A stretch of DNA of 64,000 nt, taken from positions 1-64,000 of the forward strand of contig JAYPVG010000005.1 in the NCBI GenBank assembly GCA_038134485.1, written 5' to 3'. Below are positions 8,751 through 17,572 of this stretch, piece by piece; the stretch's first letter is position 1; every line of letters begins with the position of its first letter. Source of the DNA: NORP240 sp038134485 (GTDB taxonomy: Bacteria; Pseudomonadota; Gammaproteobacteria; Pseudomonadales; Pseudohongiellaceae). The notes under the pieces were generated by a model, which worked only from the letters and a program-made list of their open reading frames with translations, searched no databases and was not told the origin of the DNA. Both the position numbers and the translations under genes were made by a program.

Positions 8751-9063
8751 GTAATGTCACTCCTCGATACTATCGAATCGCGAATTGATTCAAGTTATTT
8801 ACCTGGTCAAACCGAGCCACTTTCTCGCCTCAGATCGGACTGTTAACAAGCTGGAAGCTATCTCCATCGGGTCTTTTTGTCCAGTTCATTGGTCTGGAAT
8901 GCACCTTCTGACTGCCCAATACCGCAAACTTCACCACTGCGGCCACTTGATCTTCACCGCAATATGCTAAATGATCGGCGTTTCTGCCGGGAAATCGAAG
9001 TACTAAGAAGTACTAAAGGATTCCTGTCAAAACGAGAAGAATACAAGCAGGAGGGGTCATCCC
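8751..9063. promoter_or_regulatory. Divergent intergenic region with tandem 10-bp repeat
   Basis: This 313-base region separates module A (leftward) from the quinoprotein operon (rightward), so it must hold both promoters. GAAGTACTAA occurs twice head-to-tail at 8997-9006 and 9007-9016, each containing the palindrome AGTACT. They lie about 50 bases before the quinoprotein start and could form an activator or repressor site. A strong AGGAGGGG ribosome-binding site lies at about 9049-9056. I cannot assign a -35/-10 pair with confidence. Confidence 0.4.
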
Positions 9064-11028
9064 ATGCCGATGGTCAAGAGAATGTGTTTATTGCTGGCGG
9101 GCTGGTTACTGGTAGCGACAGCGGGAGTGGCTCAATTTGGCGCGACTCAGGGGGGCTGGCAGGCATATGGAGCCGATACCGGTAGCACCAAATACACGCC
9201 ACTGGACCAGATTGATGCGAATAATGTCAACGACCTGCGCGTAGTCTGGCGGCGACCTGCACTAGATCAGTACTATTATTCGCTTAATCCGCAGCAGCGG
9301 GTTACCCCCAATTACGTTTCCGCACCGATCATCGTGGATGGCCGGGCTTACATCCCAAACAGTGTCGGCCTGGTGGAAGCCTTCGACCCCGCAAGTGGAG
9401 CGACCCTGTGGGTTCAGCAACCCATAGGCGGAGCCGAGGATTTGCGCGGCACCGCCACTCGGGGCGTGGCTTACTGGGATGATGGCGCCGACGGCCGTAT
9501 CCTTGTTCAGCGCAATACCCATCTCTACGCGTTGAATGCAGCTAACGGAGAGCCTGTAAGCAGTTTCGGCGACAACGGTCGGGTGAATCTGCAAGTCGAT
9601 AATCCGGACGCGGAGCGCTACCGCTGGGGAGGAGTCCCTATGGTGGTCGGCGATGTAGTGGTAATCGGCCAGGCCATGGGTGACACTTTCTCAAACAAAG
9701 AAGCCTTGCGGGGCGACGTTCGCGCCTATGACGTGCGCAACGGAGAGCTTCGGTGGATATTCCATGTCATTCCTCAGGAAGGGGAATTCGGCACTGGAAC
9801 CTGGCAGGATCGATCGTGGTCCTATACGGGCCACGCTCCGGTCTGGTCCCTCTTCAGCGCCGATCCGGAGCTGGGTCTCGTCTACATGCCCATTACCTCG
9901 GGTACCAATGACATGTACGGTGGTCACCGCATTGGCGACAACCTGTTTACCCAGACTCTGGTAGCCGTCGATGTGACGACCGGCGAGCGGGTCTGGCACT
10001 ACCAGATCGTGCACCACGGGCTGTGGGATTATGATCTGCCCGCTGCTCCGATCCTGATGAACATCAACGTGGCCGGTCGTACCGTCCCGGCGGTAGCACA
10101 AATTACCAAACAGGGATTTGTCTTTACTTTCGACCGCCGAACCGGCGAACCGGTCTGGGACATCCAGGAGCTGCCCGTTCCACAATCCGACGTGCCGGGT
10201 GAAGTGACGTCCGCCACCCAGCCTTTCCCGACTCTGCCAGCCCCGTTTGAGCGCCAGGGCTCAACCGAGGACAATCTGATTGACTTTACCCCGCAGCTGC
10301 GGGCCGAGGCGATGGAGATAGCCAGCAACTACGTCACTGGACCGCTGTTTACTCCGCCGTCAGTGCGGGGTGACAATCCCGGCGATACCCAGGGAACAAT
10401 TCAGCTGCCCGGTTCTCAGGGTGGCGCCGATGTCCAGGGCGCGTCCTTCGATCCCGAAACCGGCTATCTTTACATTCCTTCGATTACCGCGCCGTTTGTC
10501 GCCGACATACTGCCGGGCGACCCCGATTCCACCAACCTGCAATTCACCAAGGGCACCAGGCGCTGGATCGGTGGGCCACAGGGCCTGCCTCTGTTCAAGC
10601 CTCCCTATGGACGAATTACTGCGATCAATATGAATACCGGCGAGCATGTGTGGATGGTTCCCAACGGAGACGGGCCCCGAAATCATCCTGCCATCGCCGA
10701 CTTGAAACTGGGTAAGCTGGGGGTGCCAGGTCGACCCTCTCCCCTGCTGACCAGCACTCTGCTGTTTGTCGGTGAAGGACGAACCAATCTAAACCGGGAC
10801 TCCCGCATTCCACCGGATATGCCGGTTGAAATCGCCACCAACAGCGGAGGCCCGATGTTTCGTGCCTACGACAAGGAATCGGGCGGCATTTTCTGGGAGG
10901 TAGAGCTGGAGGCGGGCACCTCGGGGGCACCGGTAAGTTACATGCATGAGGGCAAACAGTACGTTGTGGTCGCCATTGGTGACGGTGAGTATCCCGCCGA
11001 ACTGGTGGCGTTCGCGCTGCCAGACTGA
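9064..11028 (+). CDS. PQQ-dependent dehydrogenase-like quinoprotein (eight-bladed propeller)
   Basis: A 654-residue periplasmic protein with a signal peptide (1-23, ending GVAQ). The opening GWQAYGADTGSTKYTPLDQI is the hallmark of the glucose/alcohol quinoprotein family. Propeller blades follow, with repeated Trp-docking strands such as VAVDVTTGERVWHYQ, GFVFTFDRRTGEPVWD and ITAINMNTGEHVWMV. The length and sequence resemble the membrane-bound glucose-dehydrogenase-like group without its N-terminal membrane helices and without a heme domain. The substrate is probably a sugar, alcohol or polyol, not resolvable here. It is the first gene of a four-gene forward operon. The next gene encodes a two-heme protein, the natural electron acceptor candidate. 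Confidence 0.9.
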   Translation: MPMVKRMCLLLAGWLLVATAGVAQFGATQGGWQAYGADTGSTKYTPLDQIDANNVNDLRVVWRRPALDQYYYSLNPQQRVTPNYVSAPIIVDGRAYIPNSVGLVEAFDPASGATLWVQQPIGGAEDLRGTATRGVAYWDDGADGRILVQRNTHLYALNAANGEPVSSFGDNGRVNLQVDNPDAERYRWGGVPMVVGDVVVIGQAMGDTFSNKEALRGDVRAYDVRNGELRWIFHVIPQEGEFGTGTWQDRSWSYTGHAPVWSLFSADPELGLVYMPITSGTNDMYGGHRIGDNLFTQTLVAVDVTTGERVWHYQIVHHGLWDYDLPAAPILMNINVAGRTVPAVAQITKQGFVFTFDRRTGEPVWDIQELPVPQSDVPGEVTSATQPFPTLPAPFERQGSTEDNLIDFTPQLRAEAMEIASNYVTGPLFTPPSVRGDNPGDTQGTIQLPGSQGGADVQGASFDPETGYLYIPSITAPFVADILPGDPDSTNLQFTKGTRRWIGGPQGLPLFKPPYGRITAINMNTGEHVWMVPNGDGPRNHPAIADLKLGKLGVPGRPSPLLTSTLLFVGEGRTNLNRDSRIPPDMPVEIATNSGGPMFRAYDKESGGIFWEVELEAGTSGAPVSYMHEGKQYVVVAIGDGEYPAELVAFALPD

Positions 11029-11050
11029 TACGACAGCAAAGGAAATTCCA

Positions 11051-13594
11051 GTGAAACACAGCGGCAGGATAGAGATGGGCCTAAACTACTGCACCGGAAT
11101 GCGACCGGCGCGCGCCTGCGCAGTTATCGCGGCAGCCATGGCCTCGCTGGCGGCGGTGTTGATGCTGCCAGGAACGACGCCGGTGCATTCCGCCGAGCCG
11201 CGATTCGATGCTGGCCAGATGCAGCAGGTGGTCAACTCCTACTGCCTTTCCTGTCACAACGACGCACTCGCGACGGCAGGCTTGTCTCTGCAGAGTGTCG
11301 ATTTTGCGAGTGTGGAGACCCACGCCGAGATACTGGAAAAAGTAATCAAGAAGCTTCGCGCCCACATGATGCCTCCGTCAGGGATGCCACGGCCGCCATT
11401 TGAAACCTACGAATTAATGACCAGCTGGTTGGAAAGCGAGCTCGATGCGGCATGGACAGCCAACCCCATTCCCGGCAGGATCACGCCAGTTCACCGAATG
11501 AATCGCTACGAATATAACCACACCGTAAACCGGCTGCTGGGTATGGATGTGGATGTCATGAATTTGTTGCCCGGCGATCCAACCGCTGATGGCAGTTTTG
11601 ACAACATGGCCGAATCCCTGCCGTTTTCGACGGCGCATATGGAACGTTATATGTCCGTGGCTCGAGAGGTGACGCGGCTGGCAACCGGTCTGCCGCCGAT
11701 TGGGCCTACCGTCGCTACCTATGAAGTACCGCTGTTCATGAGCCAGGAGTGGCGGCAAAACGAGGATATGCCCTTCGGCTCCCGTGGTGGACTGGCAGTT
11801 TCGCACCATTTCCCGGTCGACGGGGAATATCAGTTCCGGGTGCTGCTGGAACGGAACTATCAGGATTACATCAAGGGACTGGGCTGGCCCCAGCAACTGG
11901 AAGTGCGAATTGACGGGCGCCTGATTGAACGCTTCACTATTGGCGGCGAGGCTCCCGGGACACCCGCTCCCCTCGGTTTTTCCGGTACCGGTGAACCCGG
12001 CAGCATCGACTGGGAACAATACATGCTGGTAGAAGCCGATCAGCACCTGCAATTCACCGCCGAGGTACAGGCGGGTCCGCGACTTGTGACCGTTTCCTTT
12101 GTGCGCCAGACGCTGGAACCGGAGGGCGTTCCGCAACCGGCGCAGGGCGGTCGGCTCAATGCCAATGACGAGGTCTATCTGTCCCATCAGAAAGTCTATT
12201 CCCTGCAAATTGGCGGGCCGTATAGCACCGATAGCGGGCTCAATGCCTCCCCGAGCCGACAGCATATTTTTTCCTGCACGCCTGCCCAGGTAAGCGAAGA
12301 GGTAGTGTGCGCGTCAAACATACTCGCGCGCCTCGCGAGAGAGGCCTACAGGAGGCCAATTGAGGCGAATGATCTGGATCTTTTGATCGACTTCTTCAGA
12401 ACTGGTCGGGAACAACAGGGATCATTCGATGCTGGCATTCAGCATGCGCTGGAATTTATGCTCAGCGATCCGGATTTCCTGATCCGCACCACCCGACAGC
12501 CCGACGGCCTTGAGACGGGAGAGTTGTTCAGGATCAGCGATCTGGAACTGGCGTCTCGGTTGGCGTTTTTCCTGTGGAGTACCGGACCCGACGAAGAGCT
12601 GCTTGCGCTTGCAGAAGAGGGCCAACTATCTGACCCTGAGGTACTGAAAGCACAGACGCTTCGTATGTTGACCGATCCCCGCGGAGTTAACACGCTGGTA
12701 ACGGATTTTGCAGCCCAGTGGCTGAACCTGCGGCGCCTCGACGAGGTACAGATCAATACAGTACTGTTTCCCGAATTCGACCTCAGTCTGATTGAGGGAT
12801 TCCGTCAGGAAACCGAAATGTTTATCGCCGATACCCTGAATAATGACAGCAGCATCATGGACTTGCTGAACGCCGACTACACGTTTCTGAACGAGCGGCT
12901 GGCCATGCATTACGGAGTAGAAGGCATCTATGGCAGTCGTTTCCGCAAGGCCCAGTTGCCGCAACTACAGCAACGGGGTGGTCTGTTGGCGCAGGGAGCG
13001 TTGCTGACCGTGACTTCTTATCCCGGTCGCACTTCGCCGGTGCTGCGCGGTAAATGGTTACTCGATAACCTGCTGGGGACCCCACCGCCGCCACCACCAC
13101 CAAACGTACCGATACTTCCCGAGTCGGAAGCGGGCCAGATGCCTGCCTCCATTCGTGAACGGCTGGCCCAACATAGAGAGGATCCGATTTGCTCAACCTG
13201 CCATACGGTCATCGATCCTCTGGGATTCGCTCTTGAGAACTTCGATGTCATTGGCGCGTGGCGTGAATTCGACGAGGCAGGAAATGCTGTCGACCCCAAT
13301 GGCAACTACCCGGGCGGGGTGGAGTTCGAGGGGTTCGCCGATTTACGTGACTGGATGGTGGGTCGTCCAGACCAGTTTGCCCACACCCTGACCGAAAAAC
13401 TGATGACGTATGCGTTGGGTCGTCGGGTAGACTACTACGATCAGCCGGTAATTCGGCGTATAGTGAGAGAAATGTCCGAACAGGATTACAGCTGGTCATC
13501 GCTTGTACTTGGCATAGTTACCAGCGAGCCGTTCTTGATGAGTCAGGTCGCGCCGGATGAAAGTTTTAATCAGACGGCCGCGGCTATCGAGTAA
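11051..13594 (+). CDS. DUF1592 domain-containing diheme-motif protein
   Basis: An 847-residue secreted protein read from GTG at 11051, with AAAGGAAA seven bases upstream; ATG at 11075 is an alternative. A longer frame from 10946 overlaps the quinoprotein and is not needed. After the signal peptide, a cytochrome-like segment carries CLSCH (65-69). Next come DUF1587-like (RITPVHRMNRYEYNHTVNRL), DUF1595/DUF1592-like (the LASRLAFFLWSTGPDEELL region) and DUF1588-like blocks. The latter carry the second motif CSTCH (714-718) followed by IDPLGFALENFDVIGAWR. The end is DUF1585-like (TEKLMTYALGRRVDYYD). This architecture is that of the planctomycete-type cytochrome proteins. Their reaction is not established. 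It starts 22 bases after the quinoprotein stop, so the two are co-transcribed, and an electron-transfer link is inferred. Confidence 0.9.
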   Translation: MKHSGRIEMGLNYCTGMRPARACAVIAAAMASLAAVLMLPGTTPVHSAEPRFDAGQMQQVVNSYCLSCHNDALATAGLSLQSVDFASVETHAEILEKVIKKLRAHMMPPSGMPRPPFETYELMTSWLESELDAAWTANPIPGRITPVHRMNRYEYNHTVNRLLGMDVDVMNLLPGDPTADGSFDNMAESLPFSTAHMERYMSVAREVTRLATGLPPIGPTVATYEVPLFMSQEWRQNEDMPFGSRGGLAVSHHFPVDGEYQFRVLLERNYQDYIKGLGWPQQLEVRIDGRLIERFTIGGEAPGTPAPLGFSGTGEPGSIDWEQYMLVEADQHLQFTAEVQAGPRLVTVSFVRQTLEPEGVPQPAQGGRLNANDEVYLSHQKVYSLQIGGPYSTDSGLNASPSRQHIFSCTPAQVSEEVVCASNILARLAREAYRRPIEANDLDLLIDFFRTGREQQGSFDAGIQHALEFMLSDPDFLIRTTRQPDGLETGELFRISDLELASRLAFFLWSTGPDEELLALAEEGQLSDPEVLKAQTLRMLTDPRGVNTLVTDFAAQWLNLRRLDEVQINTVLFPEFDLSLIEGFRQETEMFIADTLNNDSSIMDLLNADYTFLNERLAMHYGVEGIYGSRFRKAQLPQLQQRGGLLAQGALLTVTSYPGRTSPVLRGKWLLDNLLGTPPPPPPPNVPILPESEAGQMPASIRERLAQHREDPICSTCHTVIDPLGFALENFDVIGAWREFDEAGNAVDPNGNYPGGVEFEGFADLRDWMVGRPDQFAHTLTEKLMTYALGRRVDYYDQPVIRRIVREMSEQDYSWSSLVLGIVTSEPFLMSQVAPDESFNQTAAAIE

Positions 13595-13660
13595 GTACAT
13601 CTGCATGAGAGCGAGCCTGCTCTGAATAAAGGGATCAGGCGCTACCGGGGAGCAGACTTA

Positions 13661-14998
13661 ATGAAAACCAGAGATAGAACACTGAACATTGTGACCGGCA
13701 AAGCGATTTCCCGCCGCGCCGTCCTAAGAGGCGCCGGAGCTGCCCTGGCGCTGCCGCTGTTAGATGCCATGACCCCGGCGCTGGCCCAGGGGGCTCCAAA
13801 GCCGATTCATCGATTTCAGACCTGCTACGTGCCGAACGGTATGGCAATGGAATACTGGTCACCCAGCACCGCCGGCCGGGATTTCGAACTGACTCCTATC
13901 CTTTCGCCACTGGCCAATTACCGGGACCGACTAATAGTGATTTCCGGTCTCAAGGCCAACTGGAACATCGCCCATGCCGGGGCGGGCGGCTCGTTCCTCA
14001 CTGGTATCAGTCGGGGCGGTCGCAATGAAGTGGAAATCCTCGCAGACGTGTCGCTCGATCAACTACTGGCCAGGGAACTCGGCAGGGATACGCAACTGTC
14101 CTCGCTCGAACTTTCCATGGACGCACCAGCTCTGGCCGGTGCCTGTACGGTAAATCTCAGCTGTGTCTACACCCATACTCTGTGCTGGCGTGGACCGACG
14201 GATCCGTTACCGATGGAACATAATCCACGGGCTGTTTTTGAACGATTGTTTGGTGATAGCGGCAGCACCTCAAAAGATATTCGCCAGGCGCGACTTACAC
14301 AACAGGCCAGCATCCTCGATGCCGTGCTGGACAAACTGAGCGGACTGGAAAAGAAACTCGGCCCCCAGGACCGCCATCTGGTGCAGAGTTACACCGATTC
14401 CATCCGCGATGTGGAAAGACGCATTCAGAAAGCAGAGGAACAGATCGATCTTGACCTCCCGGAGCTGGCCCAGCCGGCCGGTGTGCCCCCGGTCTATGAA
14501 GATCATCTGGAGATAATGCAGGACCTTCAGGTGCTTGCTCTGCAGACCGATCTGACGAGGGTCATCACCTTCATGATGAGTAAGGAGCAGAGCGCCAGGC
14601 CGTATCCACAGATTGGCGTACCTGACGCCCATCACCCGCTGTCACACCATAACAACAACCCGGAATTGGTAGAGCGGATGTCGAAGATAAACACCTACCA
14701 TGTCCAGCTGTTTTCCAATTATCTGGACAAGCTGGCGGCAATTCCTGAAGGCGACGGTAACCTGTTGGATAACATGACAATCCTGTATGGATGTGGCATC
14801 TCCAACAGCACCATACACTCCGGCGATAACCTGCCGGTATTGCTGGTCGGCGGTGGCGCCGGCACGCTACCTGGCGGGCAACACATCAGATTCGGCACCC
14901 AGCCAACGATGGCAGATCTGCTGGTTGGCCTGACCCACAATTTTGGAGTGCCTGCTGATAAGATTGGTGGCAGCACTGCCGCTCTGCCAATCGTATAA
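13661..14998 (+). CDS. DUF1552 domain-containing protein, Tat-exported
   Basis: A 445-residue protein with a twin-arginine signal (ISRRAVLRG, Arg18-Arg19, then GAALALPLLDAM), so it is probably folded before export. The body matches DUF1552: the early FQTCYVPNGMAMEYW, GLKANWNIAHAGAGGSFLTG, a MTRVITFMMSKEQSARPYP-like block and a late HHNNNPELVERMSKINTYH. DUF1552 proteins are distantly related to sulfatase/alkaline-phosphatase-like DUF1501 proteins and nearly always sit beside a DUF1592 gene, as here (66 bases downstream). Function unknown. GGGGAG eight bases before the ATG supports the start. Third gene of the operon. Confidence 0.92.
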   Translation: MKTRDRTLNIVTGKAISRRAVLRGAGAALALPLLDAMTPALAQGAPKPIHRFQTCYVPNGMAMEYWSPSTAGRDFELTPILSPLANYRDRLIVISGLKANWNIAHAGAGGSFLTGISRGGRNEVEILADVSLDQLLARELGRDTQLSSLELSMDAPALAGACTVNLSCVYTHTLCWRGPTDPLPMEHNPRAVFERLFGDSGSTSKDIRQARLTQQASILDAVLDKLSGLEKKLGPQDRHLVQSYTDSIRDVERRIQKAEEQIDLDLPELAQPAGVPPVYEDHLEIMQDLQVLALQTDLTRVITFMMSKEQSARPYPQIGVPDAHHPLSHHNNNPELVERMSKINTYHVQLFSNYLDKLAAIPEGDGNLLDNMTILYGCGISNSTIHSGDNLPVLLVGGGAGTLPGGQHIRFGTQPTMADLLVGLTHNFGVPADKIGGSTAALPIV

Positions 14999-15029
14999 CT
15001 ATCAACTCGCTGAAAGCTGGAGCGGCCCA

Positions 15030-16412
15030 ATGCGCAACTGGCAATTACTGACCCTGCTGACAACCGTCCTGATTGGCCCATCGGTATTGGCGCAGTACAT
15101 GCCACCAGTTGTGGAAGCCGCTAAAAACGAAGACTGGCAACTGCTGGAACAGCACCTCGCCAGTGGTATGGATGCCAACCAGATATATGGGGACGGAAGC
15201 ACGGCGCTGCACTGGGCCAGTTACCATGACAGCGTTGAGGGCGCCAGGCTCTTGCTCGGGGCAGGTGCAACGGCCAATTCGGCGAATGACCTCGGCGCGA
15301 CACCCCTGTGGCTGGCGGCCGAAAACGGCAGCACACAGATGACCAGCCTGTTGCTTGAGGCTGGCGCAGATCCCGCCGTAGCCCTGCTATCGGGCGAGAC
15401 ACCGCTGTTGACTGCCTCGCTGTCCGGCAATGCAGATGTTGTCCGAAGTCTGCTAGCAGCCGGCGCAGATCCCAATCTGGCCGTCACCCGGCAGCAGACA
15501 GCATTGATGTGGGCGGCCGGCCGCGGGCACTCCGCAGTCGTTGAAGCACTGGTGGAATACGGCGCAGACGTGTCAGCGCGCTCCGAAGTGAGAACGGAAT
15601 ACGTTAAGACAGAAAAGGAACAGGACAGCCACCCGGCTTACAAAATCTGGATAGAAAACGGCGGTTATACGCCGCTGATGTTTGCAGCCTGGGCCGGCGA
15701 TCTTGGCTCGGTGCAGGCTCTGGTCAAAGGCGGCAGTGACGTGGACGAGTTGTCGGCCTTTGGTCTCAGTCCGCTGATTATGGCGGTTCACGGAGGAAAT
15801 TTATTGGTAGTGGAGTATCTGCTAGCTCAGGGAGCCGAAGTAAATCTTGCAGCCAGTGGCCACAATGCACTGCATGCTGCAATCCTGAGAGGCGATCCCC
15901 GGGCAGTGGTGTCGCTGCTGGAGCACGGCGCCGATCCTAACGCCCTCCTGGAAAAGCCGACACCCACAAGGCGGCAGTCCACCGATTACCACTTCCATGA
16001 TTCGCTGCTGGGAGCATCGCCGTTGTGGCTGGCTGCCCGTTTCACAGAACCAGACATCATGGAATTGCTGATCGAAGCCGGAGCTAACCCCTCGTTCGTC
16101 AACCACGTTAATTATCCTGCGCAACGCATGGGAGATTTCTTTATTGCCGACGAGGGTGAGATTTCCATTCTCATGGCTGCAGTGGGAATGGGTAATCGGC
16201 GCTTGCGCATGAGTTGGGGCACCCCGGAACGGCGCGCAGGGCAGGTTAGTCGAGATCGCGAAGGGCTTATTTTGGAAGCGGCGCAGGCAGCGGTTCTGGC
16301 AGGCGCTGATGTAAACCTGAAAGATGCGACCGGGCAATCGGCGCTTGACTTTGCCCGGGCGCGGCGCTTCGAGCGGGTCGCCTCATTCCTGGAGCAAGCC
16401 GGCGCGATCTGA
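15030..16412 (+). CDS. Secreted ankyrin-repeat protein
   Basis: A 460-residue protein with a signal peptide (MRNWQLLTLLTTVLIGPSVL, cleavage near AQYM), so the repeats face the periplasm. At least eight ankyrin repeats are visible by the TPLWLAAENG / LLLEAGADP pattern (for example GSTALHWASYHD, GETPLLTASLSG, QTALMWAAGRG, YTPLMFAAWAG, GLSPLIMAVHGG, GHNALHAAILRG, GASPLWLAARF, GQSALDFARARR). The start is the ATG at 15030 with GGAG upstream; a longer frame from 14943 overlaps the DUF1552 gene. It begins 31 bases after that stop and is the last gene of the quinoprotein/DUF1592/DUF1552 operon. It is likely a binding scaffold for the exported enzymes (inference from position). Confidence 0.92.
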   Translation: MRNWQLLTLLTTVLIGPSVLAQYMPPVVEAAKNEDWQLLEQHLASGMDANQIYGDGSTALHWASYHDSVEGARLLLGAGATANSANDLGATPLWLAAENGSTQMTSLLLEAGADPAVALLSGETPLLTASLSGNADVVRSLLAAGADPNLAVTRQQTALMWAAGRGHSAVVEALVEYGADVSARSEVRTEYVKTEKEQDSHPAYKIWIENGGYTPLMFAAWAGDLGSVQALVKGGSDVDELSAFGLSPLIMAVHGGNLLVVEYLLAQGAEVNLAASGHNALHAAILRGDPRAVVSLLEHGADPNALLEKPTPTRRQSTDYHFHDSLLGASPLWLAARFTEPDIMELLIEAGANPSFVNHVNYPAQRMGDFFIADEGEISILMAAVGMGNRRLRMSWGTPERRAGQVSRDREGLILEAAQAAVLAGADVNLKDATGQSALDFARARRFERVASFLEQAGAI

Positions 16413-16452
16413 AACTGGCCAACCCAAAGCCTACCCGCGCTGTCAGTCTAAA

Positions 16453-16887
16453 CTAGACTTTTCCCCGCATGGCTTTTTGCAGATGTTGGCCTGAAACAAT
16501 ACCCAGCCACGCCATCGGCAGATAAGCCAATCCAAGATCTGTGACAATGAACCAGATCGGCGCGGGTATCATCCTTGCAGCACCGATGCCCCCCAGCAGG
16601 AAAAACACACCTATCCCAAATGCCAGCAGTCGCGGATTTCTGCCTGCCAAAACGAAAGTCAGAGTGGCGCCGACCAGCGTGCCAACCGCATGAGCCAGTA
16701 ACGGGAACACGAAGTGTTGTGGCCCCATCAGGTGCATGGATTGCGCCAGGGAATCCATGTCCGTCATATCGACGCCCGACGGTGGCGGCACCAGCAGCGG
16801 CCCAACAGTCACAAGAGCCATGTTGACCAGCCCGCCCACGACCAGCCCAACCAGCAAGGCAACACTATTTTTTAGTACGGGAGACAT
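16453..16887 (-). CDS. Hypothetical four-helix membrane protein
   Basis: A 144-residue inner-membrane protein. The helices are at about 8-30 (VALLVGLVVGGLVNMALVTV), 57-82 (HFVFPLLAHAVGTLVGATLT), 87-105 and 110-130. A Met-rich loop (VDMTDMDSLAQSMHLMGPQH) lies outside the first helix. AGGAG lies 11 bases before the ATG. It converges on the ankyrin gene with a 40-base gap. I recognise no family. Confidence 0.72.
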   Translation of the reverse strand: MSPVLKNSVALLVGLVVGGLVNMALVTVGPLLVPPPSGVDMTDMDSLAQSMHLMGPQHFVFPLLAHAVGTLVGATLTFVLAGRNPRLLAFGIGVFFLLGGIGAARMIPAPIWFIVTDLGLAYLPMAWLGIVSGQHLQKAMRGKV

Positions 16888-17572
16888 GGGCTGGAATTCT
16901 CCTTCTCACGATGCGGTAACCCGGAATTCTCTTCCGGTTTCGCAACCAGTTTCAGCATCTGAAGACTCCAGTCGCTTTAGAAAACGCGCTATTCCCGGGT
17001 TCTGTGTCCAGTCACTTGAGACTCCGCCGGGACCGTTATTGTCATTCCAAGCATAGCAAGTTCCCTCAGGCTCCAGCTACCCTGGTGCCAAAACCCAGGA
17101 TCAACCCGACCCGCTTCCATGGGGTGTTCGCACCTAACAGTAAACACCGTGCGCGGGTCAAAACATCTGGAAGAGGCAAAGGGGCCGACAAGAATAAAAC
17201 CATACCCGCCCGGATTCTGGAACATGTGAGAAAGGAGGAATACGCCGATTCCCGGGCCGAATTTACGATCAGACGCTGGCGCGTTCGGCAATGAAGAGAA
17301 GGTAATTTTCAGAAGGTTTAAACGATTCCTGAATGCAGGAAGACGAATGATTACGAAACTGGACAATGTGCAGGTTCAGAGATACCTTTCATTCTTCTTA
17401 TAAGCTTGCCTTCCTGATGATCTCGACGAGTGAAAAAACGGCCAGCCTGCGGATTCAGGGCATCGTGCGTGCGTGGTGACCGTATCAACGAATGGCTCGA
17501 TGACCATGGTTTTCGCGCGACTCGGGTGAACCCACGCGTCGTCTGGGAACACTTTACGATGGCGCCCAGGTC
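16888..17572. other. Intergenic stretch with no supported gene; possible chimeric boundary
   Basis: I find no convincing gene here. Several short frames exist but none has a ribosome site plus recognisable protein. At 17416-17576 one frame (KKRPACGFRASC..., ending RVNPRVVWEHFTMAPRS) stops exactly where the next gene starts, with a TGA overlapping its GTG. It could be the 3' tail of a foreign gene cut at its 5' end. Base composition changes from mixed to strongly GC-rich from about 17450 onward. Confidence 0.5.

Noticed and set aside
10946..11050. Longer start of the DUF1592 gene
   Set aside because: It overlaps the quinoprotein by 83 bases. The GTG at 11051 has a good ribosome site and yields a signal peptide.
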